Shown in pieces: positions 32,891-43,740 of a DNA stretch of 64,000 nt. The position numbers were made by a program, and so were the translations under genes. Source of the stretch: Litsea cubeba (Eukaryota > Streptophyta > Magnoliopsida > Laurales > Lauraceae); assembly GCA_012931725.1 (NCBI GenBank), contig CM022953.1, positions 62,307,419-62,371,418 of the forward strand, given 5' to 3'. The notes under the pieces were generated by a model. It had not been told where the DNA came from, made no database searches, and saw nothing but the letters and a program-made list of their open reading frames with translations. Position 1 is the first letter of the stretch; each line of letters starts with the position of its first letter.

Positions 32891-35616
32891 GCATCCCCCA
32901 TAGATCAATGCCTGGATTTCACCCCACCCAAAAAAGGGTCCCAACAAGGAATGGTGCGTCAGGATAGCTTTCGTGCTTAATGAAATAGGACCCTAGACTC
33001 TTCTTCATGGAATATAAACCCACCAGCAGAGGTTAAGTCTGCATACCCGATGTAATCAGCAGATGAGCCGTCAAGACCACTGTATCCAGCCCAAGAGTAT
33101 CCACGAAAGACATTTCCCCCACCAACCACTATAGCAACCTGTAAGACAAGCAACGGTGTTAGCCCTCATGTCTAGGCAGGTGGATGAAGCTTACAACATT
33201 TGATGTCACAGATTTTACGAGGGCTTATAGAAAAAGTTTTTATGCAGACAACCCCCATAACATAATCAACAAAAGAATAAGCAATTCGGTTTTATAACAC
33301 ATTTTATATTGACAAAGAAAAATAAGAAGAAATCCTCACCTCTATCCCTAGCCGAGTCACAGAAGCAACCTCCCTCCCTGGCTATGGACATTGTAACCTA
33401 CAAGAAAATGACACAATTAATATTGTTATGGATACAGACTACAAGCAAGCATTTAACACATGAAATTGTTAGTTTTATGGACTCAATCCAGTAGATGATA
33501 TAATAAATTGATTAAATTCTTTATTTATTCATATATTCATGCTTTCCTTTCATGAGATGAATGGTGATTTATTATATACTTGCACATAACCAATACGAAT
33601 GACATGATGGTTCATGAGATGAACCGGGGTCCACAAGTATATTAGATGTAACACATGTGTATGGATGAGATCCACATACGGGAGACATGTGTGACAAATC
33701 TTATACTTAAATATCTTCACAATCAGTGATGAGACTGGACATCTCATACTGACAAGGTTGCAGCACTTTGATCACTATGAGATAGTGTGATTTGTCTCGA
33801 TCATCAGAATGGAAGATTCTGGATCATAGTGTTGGTACATTGGATGTATTGAAGGACCATGAGAAGCACCTTATAAACACTGTCTTTATTTTAAGGTCTG
33901 CTCTCATAATTCCCTAGCAATAGGCTCTCAATCCTGAGACATTAATGAACTCAAGTTTCTATCTATTCATTTGCTTTGAGTCACCAATGAGTGAGGCCAA
34001 CTGTAGGTCAACACCTCGGTGATTTGGGTACGTGGTAGTAGAGCTGTGGGAACATTCAATAGTCAAGATGGAATCTATCTCTAATATCCCCTTGTGCCAA
34101 TTAATGGATTTATCATTACTAAGTGCGCACCCATTCCGATTAAGAGTTAATTGGAAAGGTACCTATTGATCATTATAATTGATTGGGGCTCAAGGATAAT
34201 AAGATATGGATCTATTTTGGAAGACAGGTCCAATTGATCCATGGATATTGATAGAGGGGTCTACTTGTGGTAATGTGGAAGTTTAGGGTCTTCTATGTAA
34301 TATTCCTAAGACTGGAGTTCAATTGCATTTATATAGTGGAGTTATTTGCAATTAACTGTGGGCCTTGATTACACATGAGATGTGGGGTCGTGAGTCCCAG
34401 TTGGAGCCAGCTTTCTAAGGAATCCCTAGTGGTTCCCACCGTAGCCCAATTATTAGAAAGTATCTAATTCTAGTTGAACTCTAAAAGGAAAGTTACTATT
34501 TCTAGTAGAAGTGAGACTTCTAATAGTGGTAATAGTAGACTTACTAATTTTAGTAGAAGTGAGACTTCTATTTTAATTAGAAAGGAATTAGAAAGATACT
34601 AATCATATTTGAAGTGAGACTTCTAATTATGATATGGTAAGTTACTAATTAATGGAAGTAAGACTTCTATTGTAATTAGTAAAGAAGAGACAACTTGCAA
34701 AAGCTATAAATAAGAGGAGAAGAGGGCCTTGGACGTCCCATGCATAAAATCCACCTAGGGATTCACGCCCAAGCCCCCTTTAGTGCAAGTGTTGCACGAG
34801 CTCTTCTCCTCTTCCCTCTTCTAGTTTTCTTTTTAGTTCCTCCCTAGAGTTCCTAATAGTTTTCTCTTGAAGATCCCACCATCTTCTTGAGAAAAAGGAG
34901 AATCTGATACGGGTCATAGCGTGGAAGATCAAGAGGTCTTGGAGATCCCTATTTGATTAGTAAAAGCGTTTCATCATCAAAGAAAGACACAACTTCTCCA
35001 TTAGAGCACAACCGAGCTCCAAAGGTATAATCCACTTCCTTACATGTTGTAGATTATTATGGATGCTTGTTAGTTGCTGTTTTTATCTTCTAGATAAATT
35101 GTTTTACTGATCATGATGACCGAGATTGAGGACATGGATCTTGGATTGGGTTTTATAGCCTTCTGGATAGTTGATCTCTGCGTCAAGTGGGTCAAAAGTT
35201 TTTGAAACCTATCCTAGAGGCCCACCCTATTTCCAACATTAAGCAGAGTCTATGGATAAGAATTACATCAATCTATTTCTCAATAAAGATCTTTTAATTT
35301 CATTCATGATGTCTTCAGAGTTCTTTTTTTTTATTATTATTTTGAAATGGTAAAGTGATATTTATTAAGAAAACCAAGATATCAACAAGAACATTAAAAT
35401 GATAAAGGATGCAAATATTAGCATCATTTAATGATGCCATAACACTTGATCAAAATGGGATTAAATCCCATTATGGAATTCAAAAAAGGGGCTACAACAA
35501 GATGTTTTGACTGTAAGTACAACTGTACAAATCCTATTCTACTAATTATGCATGCATTTTGGAATAGTTGCATTTGCTTTCTTTTATCTTTTGTCACAAT
35601 TCTCCATTCTAGTTTC
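32891..35616. other. Foreign DNA inserted in the 175-bp array
   Basis: This stretch separates two parts of the array. It contains the UMP kinase fragment (33047-33397). The rest (33400-35616) has no recognisable gene. The segment up to 35238 ends TATTTCCAACA, which resembles an inverted LTR start TGTTGGAAATA, but no matching left end or target duplication was found. A set of TAGAAGTGAGACTTCTAAT repeats lies at 34490-34680. Confidence 0.5.
33047..33397 (-). pseudogene. Captured two-exon fragment of a plastid-type UMP kinase
   Basis: UMP kinase (PyrH family) phosphorylates UMP to UDP. Exon A (33397-33340) reads VTMSIARE and, after a 4-bp insertion (GGAG repeated), VASVTRLGIE. A GT-AG intron (33339-33139) follows. 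Exon B (33138-33047) reads VAIVVGGGNVFRGYSWAGYS and GLDGSSADYIG, then a donor GTATGC. The glycine-rich VVGGGN-FRG nucleotide-binding motif and the ADYIG block are typical of bacterial and plastid UMP kinases. The 4-bp insertion shifts the frame and the rest of the gene is absent. The retained intron shows capture from genomic DNA rather than from a processed RNA. Confidence 0.8.
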
Positions 35617-35723
35617 GTTCCGGACCCTCGGCGGGCCATTTTCGAGACTAAGTGTTGGAAAATCCTATGTTTTGCTTGTAGTTCTCTAACCGGAAGTCCT
35701 ATTTGCGAACCGTTAATAACCAT
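35617..35723. repeat. Detached unit of the 175-bp array
   Basis: GTTTCGTTCCGGACCCTCGG, ACTAAGTGTTGGAAAATCCT and TCTCTAACCGGAAGTCCTAT match the array at 30745-32890 and continue it after the foreign stretch. Confidence 0.75.
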
Positions 35724-35789
35724 TAAAAATCAAGAAAAATATATTTCAGGTTCAAATATATATATTTTTACCTATGGGCCTAGGTGAGC

Positions 35790-37747
35790 GGCCCTACCAC
35801 CTAGGGTCGCATCATGATCTCCAGTAGTTGTGCCATCACCAGCAGAAGTGGTCCCTCTCGTGATGTCGAATAAGCTGGTCGGATCTATCCCTACTGCAGC
35901 TGCCAACTGTTGAACGATGGCCTCAAGTGCAAGTGTCCTCCTGTCCTACTTAGCCTGGCTAATGGCATGCTCAGCTAGCTGCTCCCGTAGGGCAGTCACC
36001 TCAGGATGCGGTGACCGAGACTGTGGAAGATGAAGAGGTCCTCGTATATATCCCATAACCTTTTAAGTATCCAAACCTCTTCCCAAGCACATCAACAACA
36101 ATCTGCTCCTCATTCATAGGAGTTGTGGCAGAGGGTTGCGACTGCTCTTCAGTCCGCTGAACCAAGGCCTCCTGCCATTTAAATCAATAAGGGATTTAGA
36201 ATGTTTTTATGGCATTATTGATCATAATTGATTTATTAGAAAGTGTACATGTCTCTGCTCAGCCACCTCATTTACCCACTTATTACTCTTTTGTCTGTAG
36301 TGGGTGTCGCGGAAGAACTGAGTAATAGGCGGCGCTTGACCGACATTCTGTGCCTTTTATTATTTGAAATAGCTTTGTATTACATATGAACCTAGCTACA
36401 TATTGATAAATTAATAAACTTAATCAAGTTTCTTCATATGAATATAATTAGTACCATCAGAGACATCCTCGATGCAAATGACCTGGAGCCACTAGTATAA
36501 TTATATAGCAGCTTGGCTCGACTCTCTTGAGCTTTTTTCGACTTCGCCTACATAGAAAAACAATAATACAATAGCAGTCATTTATAAAATCATTACTAGT
36601 AGAATTACGTATAATTAATTGTTGTAGATAACATCCCAAAGTTACCTTGTAGCACTGTGAGACCATCAATTGTCAGTCAGCTGGATCACAACCCTCTGCC
36701 GGGTGGTCCTGGGGTCGGGGAACCCCCTGCTCCAACAACTCGAGATAGTGACTATGCAGCTTGTACTTCCAACTCCTATACAAAATTTTGCATTGGCGGT
36801 CAATATTCGCCTTGAGCTACATATCGCCCTCATAGTCCCCGATATAAAAAATTTGCTGCAATATTTAGGGGAGAGCCATATAAAGATTAGTAATAACAAA
36901 ATATAATAAGATATTGTAATGAGGAGCACAACTATAATAAGTTGGGTTGATATTTTTCGTTGCAGTTTACCTAAAGTGCAGCAATGACGACAAGCTTGAT
37001 CCCACTGTCAAGCTTCTTCTTACCATGGAGCCTTACTGGGGCAACCTCTCTAATGACTAACCCAAGATGGTTAACCAGTAATGGGGAATGTTCCCCTTCT
37101 GGCCTATGACTGGAGATGGGGATCGAAAATGGGATGTTATGACCAAGCTGTCTCCTAAGCTTCGTCGCATTCTTCCCTCGCGTAACACCCTTTACACGGC
37201 TTCGTTGCGAAGAGCCTGGGGCTGATGCTGTTATGATGACAGTGCTAAATGAGTTAGTGAACACAAATCATTAAGGTCATAATTTTCTCACCTATGCTGC
37301 TCCCGACTGTATGAGGACTCGGCAGTAGCTGGGATGGCTGAGGCTGGGTCTGTAAGGGCTGTGTGGTCGGAGGCTAGGTCGATAAGGGCTGTGTGGTTGG
37401 TAAGGCCTCATGTGTGTTATCTACACCAGCTAACCTGAGTGCAACTGCGATAGTCCGAGCACGTTTTAAATAATTATTAACAAAAAATCAATAATATTAG
37501 TAAAGTGAATGTAAGCAATTTACATTAAATGGAAATGGAAATCATTTTAGCATGAGTGTCAATATCAAAACTAATATTTTAAAGTACACATCATAGACAT
37601 TCACAGAAGGATTACCTCATCCGATTGAGACCAAGATGTCTCGTCATCTACATCATCATCTTCGGGGGGAATGTAGTTCTCATCCTTATCATTCCCACTA
37701 ACATTCCTCTTTCCCTTTTCGTTTGTCCCTTTAGCTTTGAGCCGATG
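35790..37747 (-). pseudogene. CACTA Transposase_24-type gene (split, decayed)
   Basis: Minus-strand exons in order: 37747-37616 (KGKRNVSGNDKDENYIPPED, acidic, then a GT donor), about 37440-37292 (Pro/Gln-rich), about 37264-36971 (GVTRGKNATKLRRQLGHNIP and VNHLGLVIREVAPVRLHGK), about 36840-36690 (CKILYRSWKYKLHSHYLELL, then after a frameshift CDPADWQLM), about 36545-36445 (AKSKKAQESRAKLLYNYTSG then SRSF), about 36345-36255 (PPITQFFRDTHYRQKSNKWV) and 36170-35790 (Gln-rich tail with LAAAVGIDPTSLF). This block order is that of PF03004 (Transposase_24), the second protein of plant CACTA elements. At least two frameshifts and one stop (TAG near 35949) make it non-functional. Exon ends are approximate. 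Confidence 0.75.
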
Positions 37748-37750
37748 GAC

Positions 37751-38691
37751 TTAAGAGAGAGAGCAGTAGACAAGTTATCAAAGTCACTAATAAATTGTAG
37801 AGGGAGAGAGAGAGAGAGGAGAAAAGCTTAAAAGAGTAAAATGAGTTGAAAGAAAGCTCTCCACCCTTAACCATGGTCATTGCAAGTTCAATTCACACCA
37901 CTATGCTCCCGATTGACAATTCATAGTTTGGATCTATGCTGTCATGCCATCTAATTGGCTTGCATCGCAGAATACATTGTCAACATCCAGATCCATAAGT
38001 CCTTCTATTTCCTTTCATTTCATTCACACCCCTAGCACTTTTGCTTCTCTCTTATTTTTTAATTTCTCTTAATCACAAATTATAGCATGATTTTTGTTTA
38101 GCTTTGAGATCTTTGTTATTGGCTATTGGGGTGCCTAAGACCTTCCTTGTTGTAACTGAGCATCATACCATATTATTTTCTTTTCTTTTCTTTTCTAATA
38201 TCAGTTCTTAAGGTGTAAAATAAATGAGCACTCTACTCGACATATGTTTTATAATTCATTTGAGTGAATTAGGCAACTCTTTCGATTAAGAAATCACAAG
38301 CTAGAGTATTTCTCTTGACGCCTTAACCGTGCTTGAGGCAGAGCCCACAGAAAGTTAATTTCAATTGATAGAATCATAGAACTCTTAATCTCATCTCTAT
38401 TCTTCCAAACCTTTTTGTTGACAAACTCACAATGATGTAAAGACTCTTACCTTTTACCAATCAATTACTTTCCCCTTCTCTACCCAAATAAAGCCAAGTT
38501 GGCACGTCTAATTAGTAACACACATTCACAACTATAGTTACAAAAAAGAAAAAGAAAGCTAATACCTGAGATGTTTGTCCAAGCATAGAGGAGACAAAGG
38601 GTTGCAGAGACAAAAGGAAAAAAAGAAGATTGCAAACCTTAAGAGGAGAAAAATAAAATTAATAAAAATAGATAAAAGGTTGTATCTTGTA
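37751..38691. other. Intergenic stretch without a recognised gene
   Basis: Non-coding DNA between the CACTA transposase gene and Tat element 2. A GA-rich microsatellite occurs at about 37755-37820. No CACTA right terminus is visible. Confidence 0.5.
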
Positions 38692-38696
38692 ATACC

Positions 38697-38801
38697 TGTA
38701 AGTGCCTAAATATTAAGGACTTTGTAATGAAGATTATCTAGAGTCTGAAGCTCCTTGGAAGATAATGGAAGATCTGGGAACCTGAAAAGGAAGAAGACGA
38801 G
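38697..38801 (-). repeat. 3' LTR of Tat element 2, U5-side piece
   Basis: TGTAAGTGCCTAAATATTAA (plus strand) matches 59116 onward. The piece ends at ACGAG, the target copied by the chromovirus insertion. The remainder of this LTR is at 48749-49410. Confidence 0.93.
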
Positions 38802-39380
38802 TGTCGCGACCCCGGACCGGGTCAGGGGATCTAGATCCGGGATCGGGACAGTAATGTGATGCCACGCCACGTGCATCTCTTTGGCTAAACCGCACACGGA
38901 GTTAAGAAAATGTTGGTCCGTGCACGTGATTTCCCACAGGGTTCCGCGGTGAGGATTATCTTTACACATCATCTCACATGTAACATATCAAACACATATT
39001 CAAGATTGCGGAAGCGTGTGGCAAATCATAATAATGTTATTCCATCCCATAAACAAGACTGATCTGTGATTAACATGACAAGATATCAGAATGAGCAATG
39101 ATCATAAGCATATTTCCCCAAAATTAAAGTTAAGTGTATTTACAAAAGATCAGTTGATTAATGCCCCAAAATAACGGTCAACAAAGACCATACAGCCAAA
39201 TGAAACCCAAAATAAAGTTATCACAAGTTCCCCAAAATGTGTAATTCTCAAGGCAAGGCCGAATGTCTAAATGACATCGTCGGCTTGCCATTCAATCACT
39301 CGTTGCGGTTCACCGACCGCCTCCTCAGGCTCCTCCTCAATGGCAATAAGCTCGGGACCTGAGTACCAAAGTAAATGGAT

Positions 39381-39396
39381 CAGACACGACGGTCTG
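39381..39396 (-). other. Conserved hairpin near the LTR 3' end
   Basis: CAGACACGACGGTCTG on the plus strand, i.e. CAGACCGTCGTGTCTG in the sense of the element, 579 bp from the LTR 3' end. Identical to the one at 24216-24231. The region is absent from the partial 5' LTR. Confidence 0.5.
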
Positions 39397-40326
39397 GCAG
39401 GTGGGTGAAGAGATATAGCAATAATAAAACAATGATATTTAGCAAGAGTTAGAAAGCTTGTATATAAATGGTGAGTTTCGTAAAAGAATAATATATCATT
39501 TAAAAGAAGGTACATATGCAATAAAACATGTAGGGTAACAAGGATTCGGGACTATCAAGGTGGCAACCACACAAAGCTAGATCCTCTCTTACTAATGTGA
39601 AGAGAGCACATACCCTACGGGATCATTGACCTCAGTCACACAAGGTGAGGAGGGACAACGATAAGATAATATAATATGCATAAATATACTCTGCGGGACC
39701 ACGGTAGCGAACTGTGTAAAACTCTGCGGGTTCCATACTGCAGCTGACTATCGGGAGGGGAAGGAGCCCCAAGTCGGTGGATCAAACCGACGAGGTCGTC
39801 CAAGCTCAGTGGTGCCGGCTCATAGGTCAAATACGATAAATCAAATCATATGCATAGTAAGAAACAGGGTGCCAATAGGCACAAATACACATTCATCTCG
39901 AGTCGACATATACAGGTTAGCAAAAGCTAAACACATCTCTTCTAGTACTCTTGGAACAGTCTAGTCATATCATATGGGTTGAAATCCCAGAATAGGAGTT
40001 TGGTTGAAAATCGAATACAAATAGTTTCTCATAAATTTACAGGCTAAACATTGAGGTTCCTAGAATTGAATCAGTGTGAATAGGGTCCCGTATGTCGGTC
40101 ATGATGTGATTTGGTACTCTTTAAGAGTTAGGGACATTCCGGGTCCTTATACACTTTGATCAACCTAGAAAACCTCATGGAATCTCCATGATGAGGTTTC
40201 TCCTTCTTCCGGACTTCATATAACGCCTTACAAGTCCTTACATGGCATTGGGGCTCCATACGATACCTCCCCAAGCCTAAAAACAAAGTTTCAAACCCGT
40301 AGGCATTGACCCATGACAGACAGGCA

Positions 40327-40530
40327 GTTCGCTCGAGCGAGCTGGGAGGTTCGCTCGGGCGAACAGCTCTCTGTCTGGGGTTCGCTCGAGCGGACTTAAG
40401 GTTCGCTTGAGCGGACCTGCTCGGATCAGGTTGGCTCGAGCGATCAAAGGGTTGGCTCGAGCCAACGAGGTTCTGTGACGGGTTCGCTCGAGCGATGTGT
40501 CATGGTCGCTCGAGCGAACTGTTCAGAAAC
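40327..40530. repeat. Cluster of eight CTCGAG-core palindromes in the 3' LTR
   Basis: TCGCTCGAGCGA at 40329, TTCGCTCGGGCGAA at 40350, TTCGCTCGAGCGGA at 40381, TTCGCTTGAGCGGA at 40402, TTGGCTCGAGCGA at 40431, the perfect 16-mer GTTGGCTCGAGCCAAC at 40451-40466, GTTCGCTCGAGCGA at 40492 and TCGCTCGAGCGA at 40516. In element orientation the cluster begins 1354 bp into the LTR and about 840 bp after the TATA box. Confidence 0.92.
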
Positions 40531-41365
40531 TGTTTTTCTGAGTACAGTTTGTTCCTTCCTTTTCTCCTCCTTTGGCATCCTTTTATACATACCATAGAGG
40601 GTCTCAAACCCTCCTTTCAACCCATTCAATTCATCATCAACTCCTCTAATAACCATTCCCATAAATCATTCATTTCTCCATCACTTCCTCCTCATTCAAT
40701 GCATGACATCTCCATAAATGAAAATCCATAAATGATCATAAATGATCTAAAAACAGGACGATAAAACACATGTTTTCCAAGAGAACTATTAATAGCCTAT
40801 CATTATGCATGTTTCCAAAATCATGAAAACTCATAAGATAAGTTAGGTGAAAGCAATGAATAAGAGTTCAAATCTTTATAAACATGCAGTTATGAAATCA
40901 ATCCATTCATCCACTTGCCTTAGGTCCAAATGCTAAGAAAATCAAGCCTCAACACCTCTCCAAGCCAAGGTACCAAATCTACACAAAACCTCCAAATCCA
41001 AACCCTAGAATATCAAAATCCAAGTAAAGCAAAACGAAATCTTCCAATAAACGAAATGGAGCTTCCCTAGGGCTAAACAAACAAGATTCTAAAAGCTTGG
41101 AAGGATCACTTACCTAGAAGTGGTTCAAATAAGTAGAGAGAGCTCACAAGAAGCTCTAATGGTGATGCATGTCTTCATAAATGGTACCAATAGAGAGCTC
41201 TTGAAGTGAGGAAGAAGATTGCAAGGTCCATCTCTTGATTTAGCCAAGTTCTTGTGGGGATTTATGGGAAAGGAAGCAAGATGAACAAGGGAAAACCCTT
41301 AGGGTTGGGATTTCTCTTCTCCTCTAGGGTTTTTGCCAGAAATGGGAAAATGAAGAAGAAACTCT

Positions 41366-41375
41366 CTATATATAG
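41366..41375 (-). promoter_or_regulatory. TATA box of the chromovirus 3' LTR
   Basis: CTATATATAG, in the same place as in the related LTR at 22271-22280, followed by a CT-rich leader. Confidence 0.7.
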
Positions 41376-41881
41376 CAAGTGGGGATGGGGCCCCACAACT
41401 TAAAAGACTTCTCGGGCTAAAAACATGGCTTTCGGGGCTTCAAACGAATTCGACGAAGAAGACAAAGTTGATCGGCGAAATTTCTAGTTTCCAAAAAGTA
41501 TATATTTTGCACGTTTTTGTGACATTGAAATCGGTGTCCAGATTTTGGGTAAAAAGACCATTTTGCCCTCAATTAGTGAAAAGTCGGGTTTAGGGTCCTC
41601 GAATGAAAACGATGTCAACATGAAAGTTGTAGGGATTAACAAGATAAGTCCAATGTGTTAAAAACATAATTTTCTTGGAAATCATCGGTAAACCCACAAT
41701 CTCACACAATTCGTAACAAGAACCCCCAAAGGGTCCCACAAGTAAAAAGGCTCTCAAAATTTTCCAAAGCTATAATAAAAGCTATTCTAATTCCAAACTA
41801 ATCAAAACTCACTAAACACACTTAAAACTAAAACACAACTTAATTAACCCTAATCGAGGTCTCTCGGGTCGGGGTCTTACA

Positions 41882-41899
41882 TCCTCCACCCTTTAGGAC
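41882..41899 (-). other. Polypurine tract of the chromovirus
   Basis: On the minus strand GTCCTAAAGGGTGGAGGA directly precedes the LTR start TGTAAG. It overlaps the end of pol (stop at 41893). The remnant at 21751-21766 has almost the same tract. Confidence 0.82.
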
Positions 41900-43314
41900 A
41901 TTTGGTCCTCCAAATGGAAATTAAAACTCACCTCCGGTAGGAGATGTGGGTACTTCTTCTGAACTTGATCCCGTAATTCCCAAGTTGCTTCTTCCGGTCC
42001 ATGATTCTCCCAAAGTACTTTGACCCACTGAATAGTTTGAGTTGTCAACTCTTGTTCCTTGGTGTCAATGATCTGTTTAGGCTTCTCAATATATGTAACA
42101 TCTTCTCGGATTTCTAACAGCTCATAACGGAGTATGTGTAATCTGTCGGGAACGTACTTCTTCAACATAGACACATGAAAAACATTGTGTGCGCCGGAAA
42201 GCTCAGGTGGTAAGGCTAATCTGTAAGCCATATCACCAATCCTACTCACAATGTCATACGGTCCAATGTATCTCCTAGACAATTTGCCCTTCTGTCCAAA
42301 CCTCAAGGTTCCACGAGTAGGTGACATTTTCAAGAAAACCTTATCTCCTTCTTTGAATTGTAAATCCCTTCTGTGAGAGTCTGCATAACTCTTCTGTCTA
42401 CTCTGAGCCACTTTCAGACGTTCTTGGATCAACTTGACCTTATCACTTGTCTCACCAACAATGGTCGGTCCATGGAAACTGCGAGTGCCAACTTCTTCCC
42501 AACAAACAGGTGTCCTGCACCTTCTGCCATACAAAGCCTCAAAAGGCGCCATACCAATACTCGAGTGGAAACTATTATTGTAAGCGAATTCACACAACGG
42601 TAAGGCTTCATCTCGGTGACTCTTGAAATCTAACACACAAGCTCGGAGCATATCCTCAAGTGTCTGAATTGTCCTCTCTGACTGACCATCGGTCTGTGGG
42701 TGATAGGCTATGCTGAACTGTAACTTCGTACCCATAGACTCATGCAGTGTCTTCCAAAATCTCGAGACAAATCTGCTGTCTCTATCGGATGTGATGGAAA
42801 CTGGCTGTCCATGACGACTGACGATCTCTGTGACAAATAACTGTGCCAAAGATAACATATGCATCTTCTTCCCAGTCTTCATCGGTAGGAAATGAGTTGA
42901 CTTGGTGAGACGGTCCACTATGACCCAAATAGCATCGTTGCCCTTCCTAGTCTTCGGCAAACGCGAGATGAAGTCCATAGTAATGTGCTCCCATTTCCAT
43001 TCCGGAATCTCTAATGGCCGTAGTAACCCTGGAGGCTTCTGATGTTCTGCCTTGATCAACTGACATGTCATACAACGAGAGACAAAAGCTGCTATCTCTC
43101 TCTTCATGTTATTCCACCAAAATCTGCCCTTCAAGTTCTGGTACATCTTCGTACTGCCCGGATGTATGGAATACTTAGTATTGTGAGCCTCGGTCATGAT
43201 ATCACTTCTCAAGTCCTCCAAGTTGGGCACACATAAACGGTCTCGGTAGTACAAAACTCCATCTACAACACGAAAATCCGGATGATCTGCTAAATGCTCA
43301 AAAATCTTAGCCAA
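41893..43314 (-). pseudogene. Chromovirus integrase and chromodomain
   Basis: This is the open 473-codon 3' part of pol. It has the HHCC finger (HNTKYSIHPGSTKMYQNL, then FVSRCMTCQLIKAE), and the DDE core with Asp in HITMDFISRLPK, Asp in SITSDRDSRFVS and Glu in TDGQSERTIQTLEDML. The GPY-like segment is GKLSRRYIGPYDIVSRIGDM. The last ~60 residues (YIEKPKQIIDTKEQELTTQT, then VLWENHGPEEATWELRDQVQ) form a chromodomain-like tail that in chromoviruses directs integration to marked chromatin. The domain itself is intact, but upstream stops separate it from gag. Confidence 0.88.
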
Positions 43315-43407
43315 CTCTGGGTCTTGTAACTGATTTTCTTTGATCTTCTAAATGAAAGAAGGCTCTGACACTGACATGTTTGCCAACATGACACCCTCTC
43401 TTAGTGG

Positions 43408-43740
43408 CTAAAAATATACTCCCAACTCTTCTAACTGCTGTACCACATAAGTCCCTCGAAGACTTGCCATGCTCACTGACTTTCTACTTAAGGCATCTGC
43501 AACTACATTCGCTTTCCCTGGGTGATACTTGATAGGAAAATCGTAGTCTTTGATATATTCCATCCATCTTCTCTGCCTCATGTTCAACTCCTTCACAGAA
43601 AATAAGTACTGTAGACTACGGTGGTCGGAGTGAACCTCAAACTTCTCTCCATAGAGGTAGTGTCTCCACATCTTCAAAGCTAAAACGACTGCTGCCAACT
43701 CGAGGTCATATGTTGCATAGTTCTTCTCATGATCTTTCAA
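43408..43740 (-). pseudogene. Chromovirus RNase H
   Basis: ATYDLELAAVVLALKMWRHY, then KFEVHSDHRSLQYLFSVKEL and VVADALSRKS: the Ty3-type RNase H. It is bounded by TAG stops at 43741-43743 (after VVAYGSR, likely a former CAG) and 43408-43410. One more TAG (about 43349) separates it from the integrase ORF. All are in the pol frame. Confidence 0.87.

Larger units (their letters stand above)
26262..37750 (-). mobile_element. CACTA (En/Spm) DNA transposon, left end and transposase gene
   Basis: The left end CACTACCACAACTAGCAC begins at 26262 and is followed by subterminal repeats built on the hairpin CTTTTGCCGACG...CGTCGGCAAAAG, as in many plant CACTA elements. Inside are an array of ~175 bp units, a gene-fragment insertion and a Transposase_24-type gene on the minus strand. 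No TNP2-like DDE transposase and no right terminus (expected GTGGTAGTG) were found, so the right end is missing or beyond recognition. The solo LTR at 26568-29705 is a later insertion. Confidence 0.7.
38802..41881 (-). repeat. 3' LTR of the chromovirus (3080 bp)
   Basis: TG...CA ends, reading TGTAAGACCCCGACCCGAGA on the minus strand. The TATA box is at 41366-41375, a CTCGAG palindrome cluster at 40327-40530, and the conserved hairpin at 39381-39396. It matches the LTR at 21767-24824 along its length apart from the palindrome cluster. Confidence 0.93.

Noticed and set aside
31101..32980. Series of plus-strand ORFs with shared residues (SVGKSYVFARNSLTGSP)
   Set aside because: They are the repeated units of the ~175-bp array and change frame between units; no known domain.
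33500..35238. Possible inverted copia-type LTR ending TATTTCCAACA
   Set aside because: Only one terminus resembles an LTR; no partner end with TG and no 5-bp target duplication (TTAAG) was found on the left.
38802..39713. Independent insertion at the left part of the chromovirus 3' LTR
   Set aside because: The same sequence is present in the LTR at 21767-24824, so it is genuine LTR that was deleted from the 5' copy, not an addition to the 3' copy.
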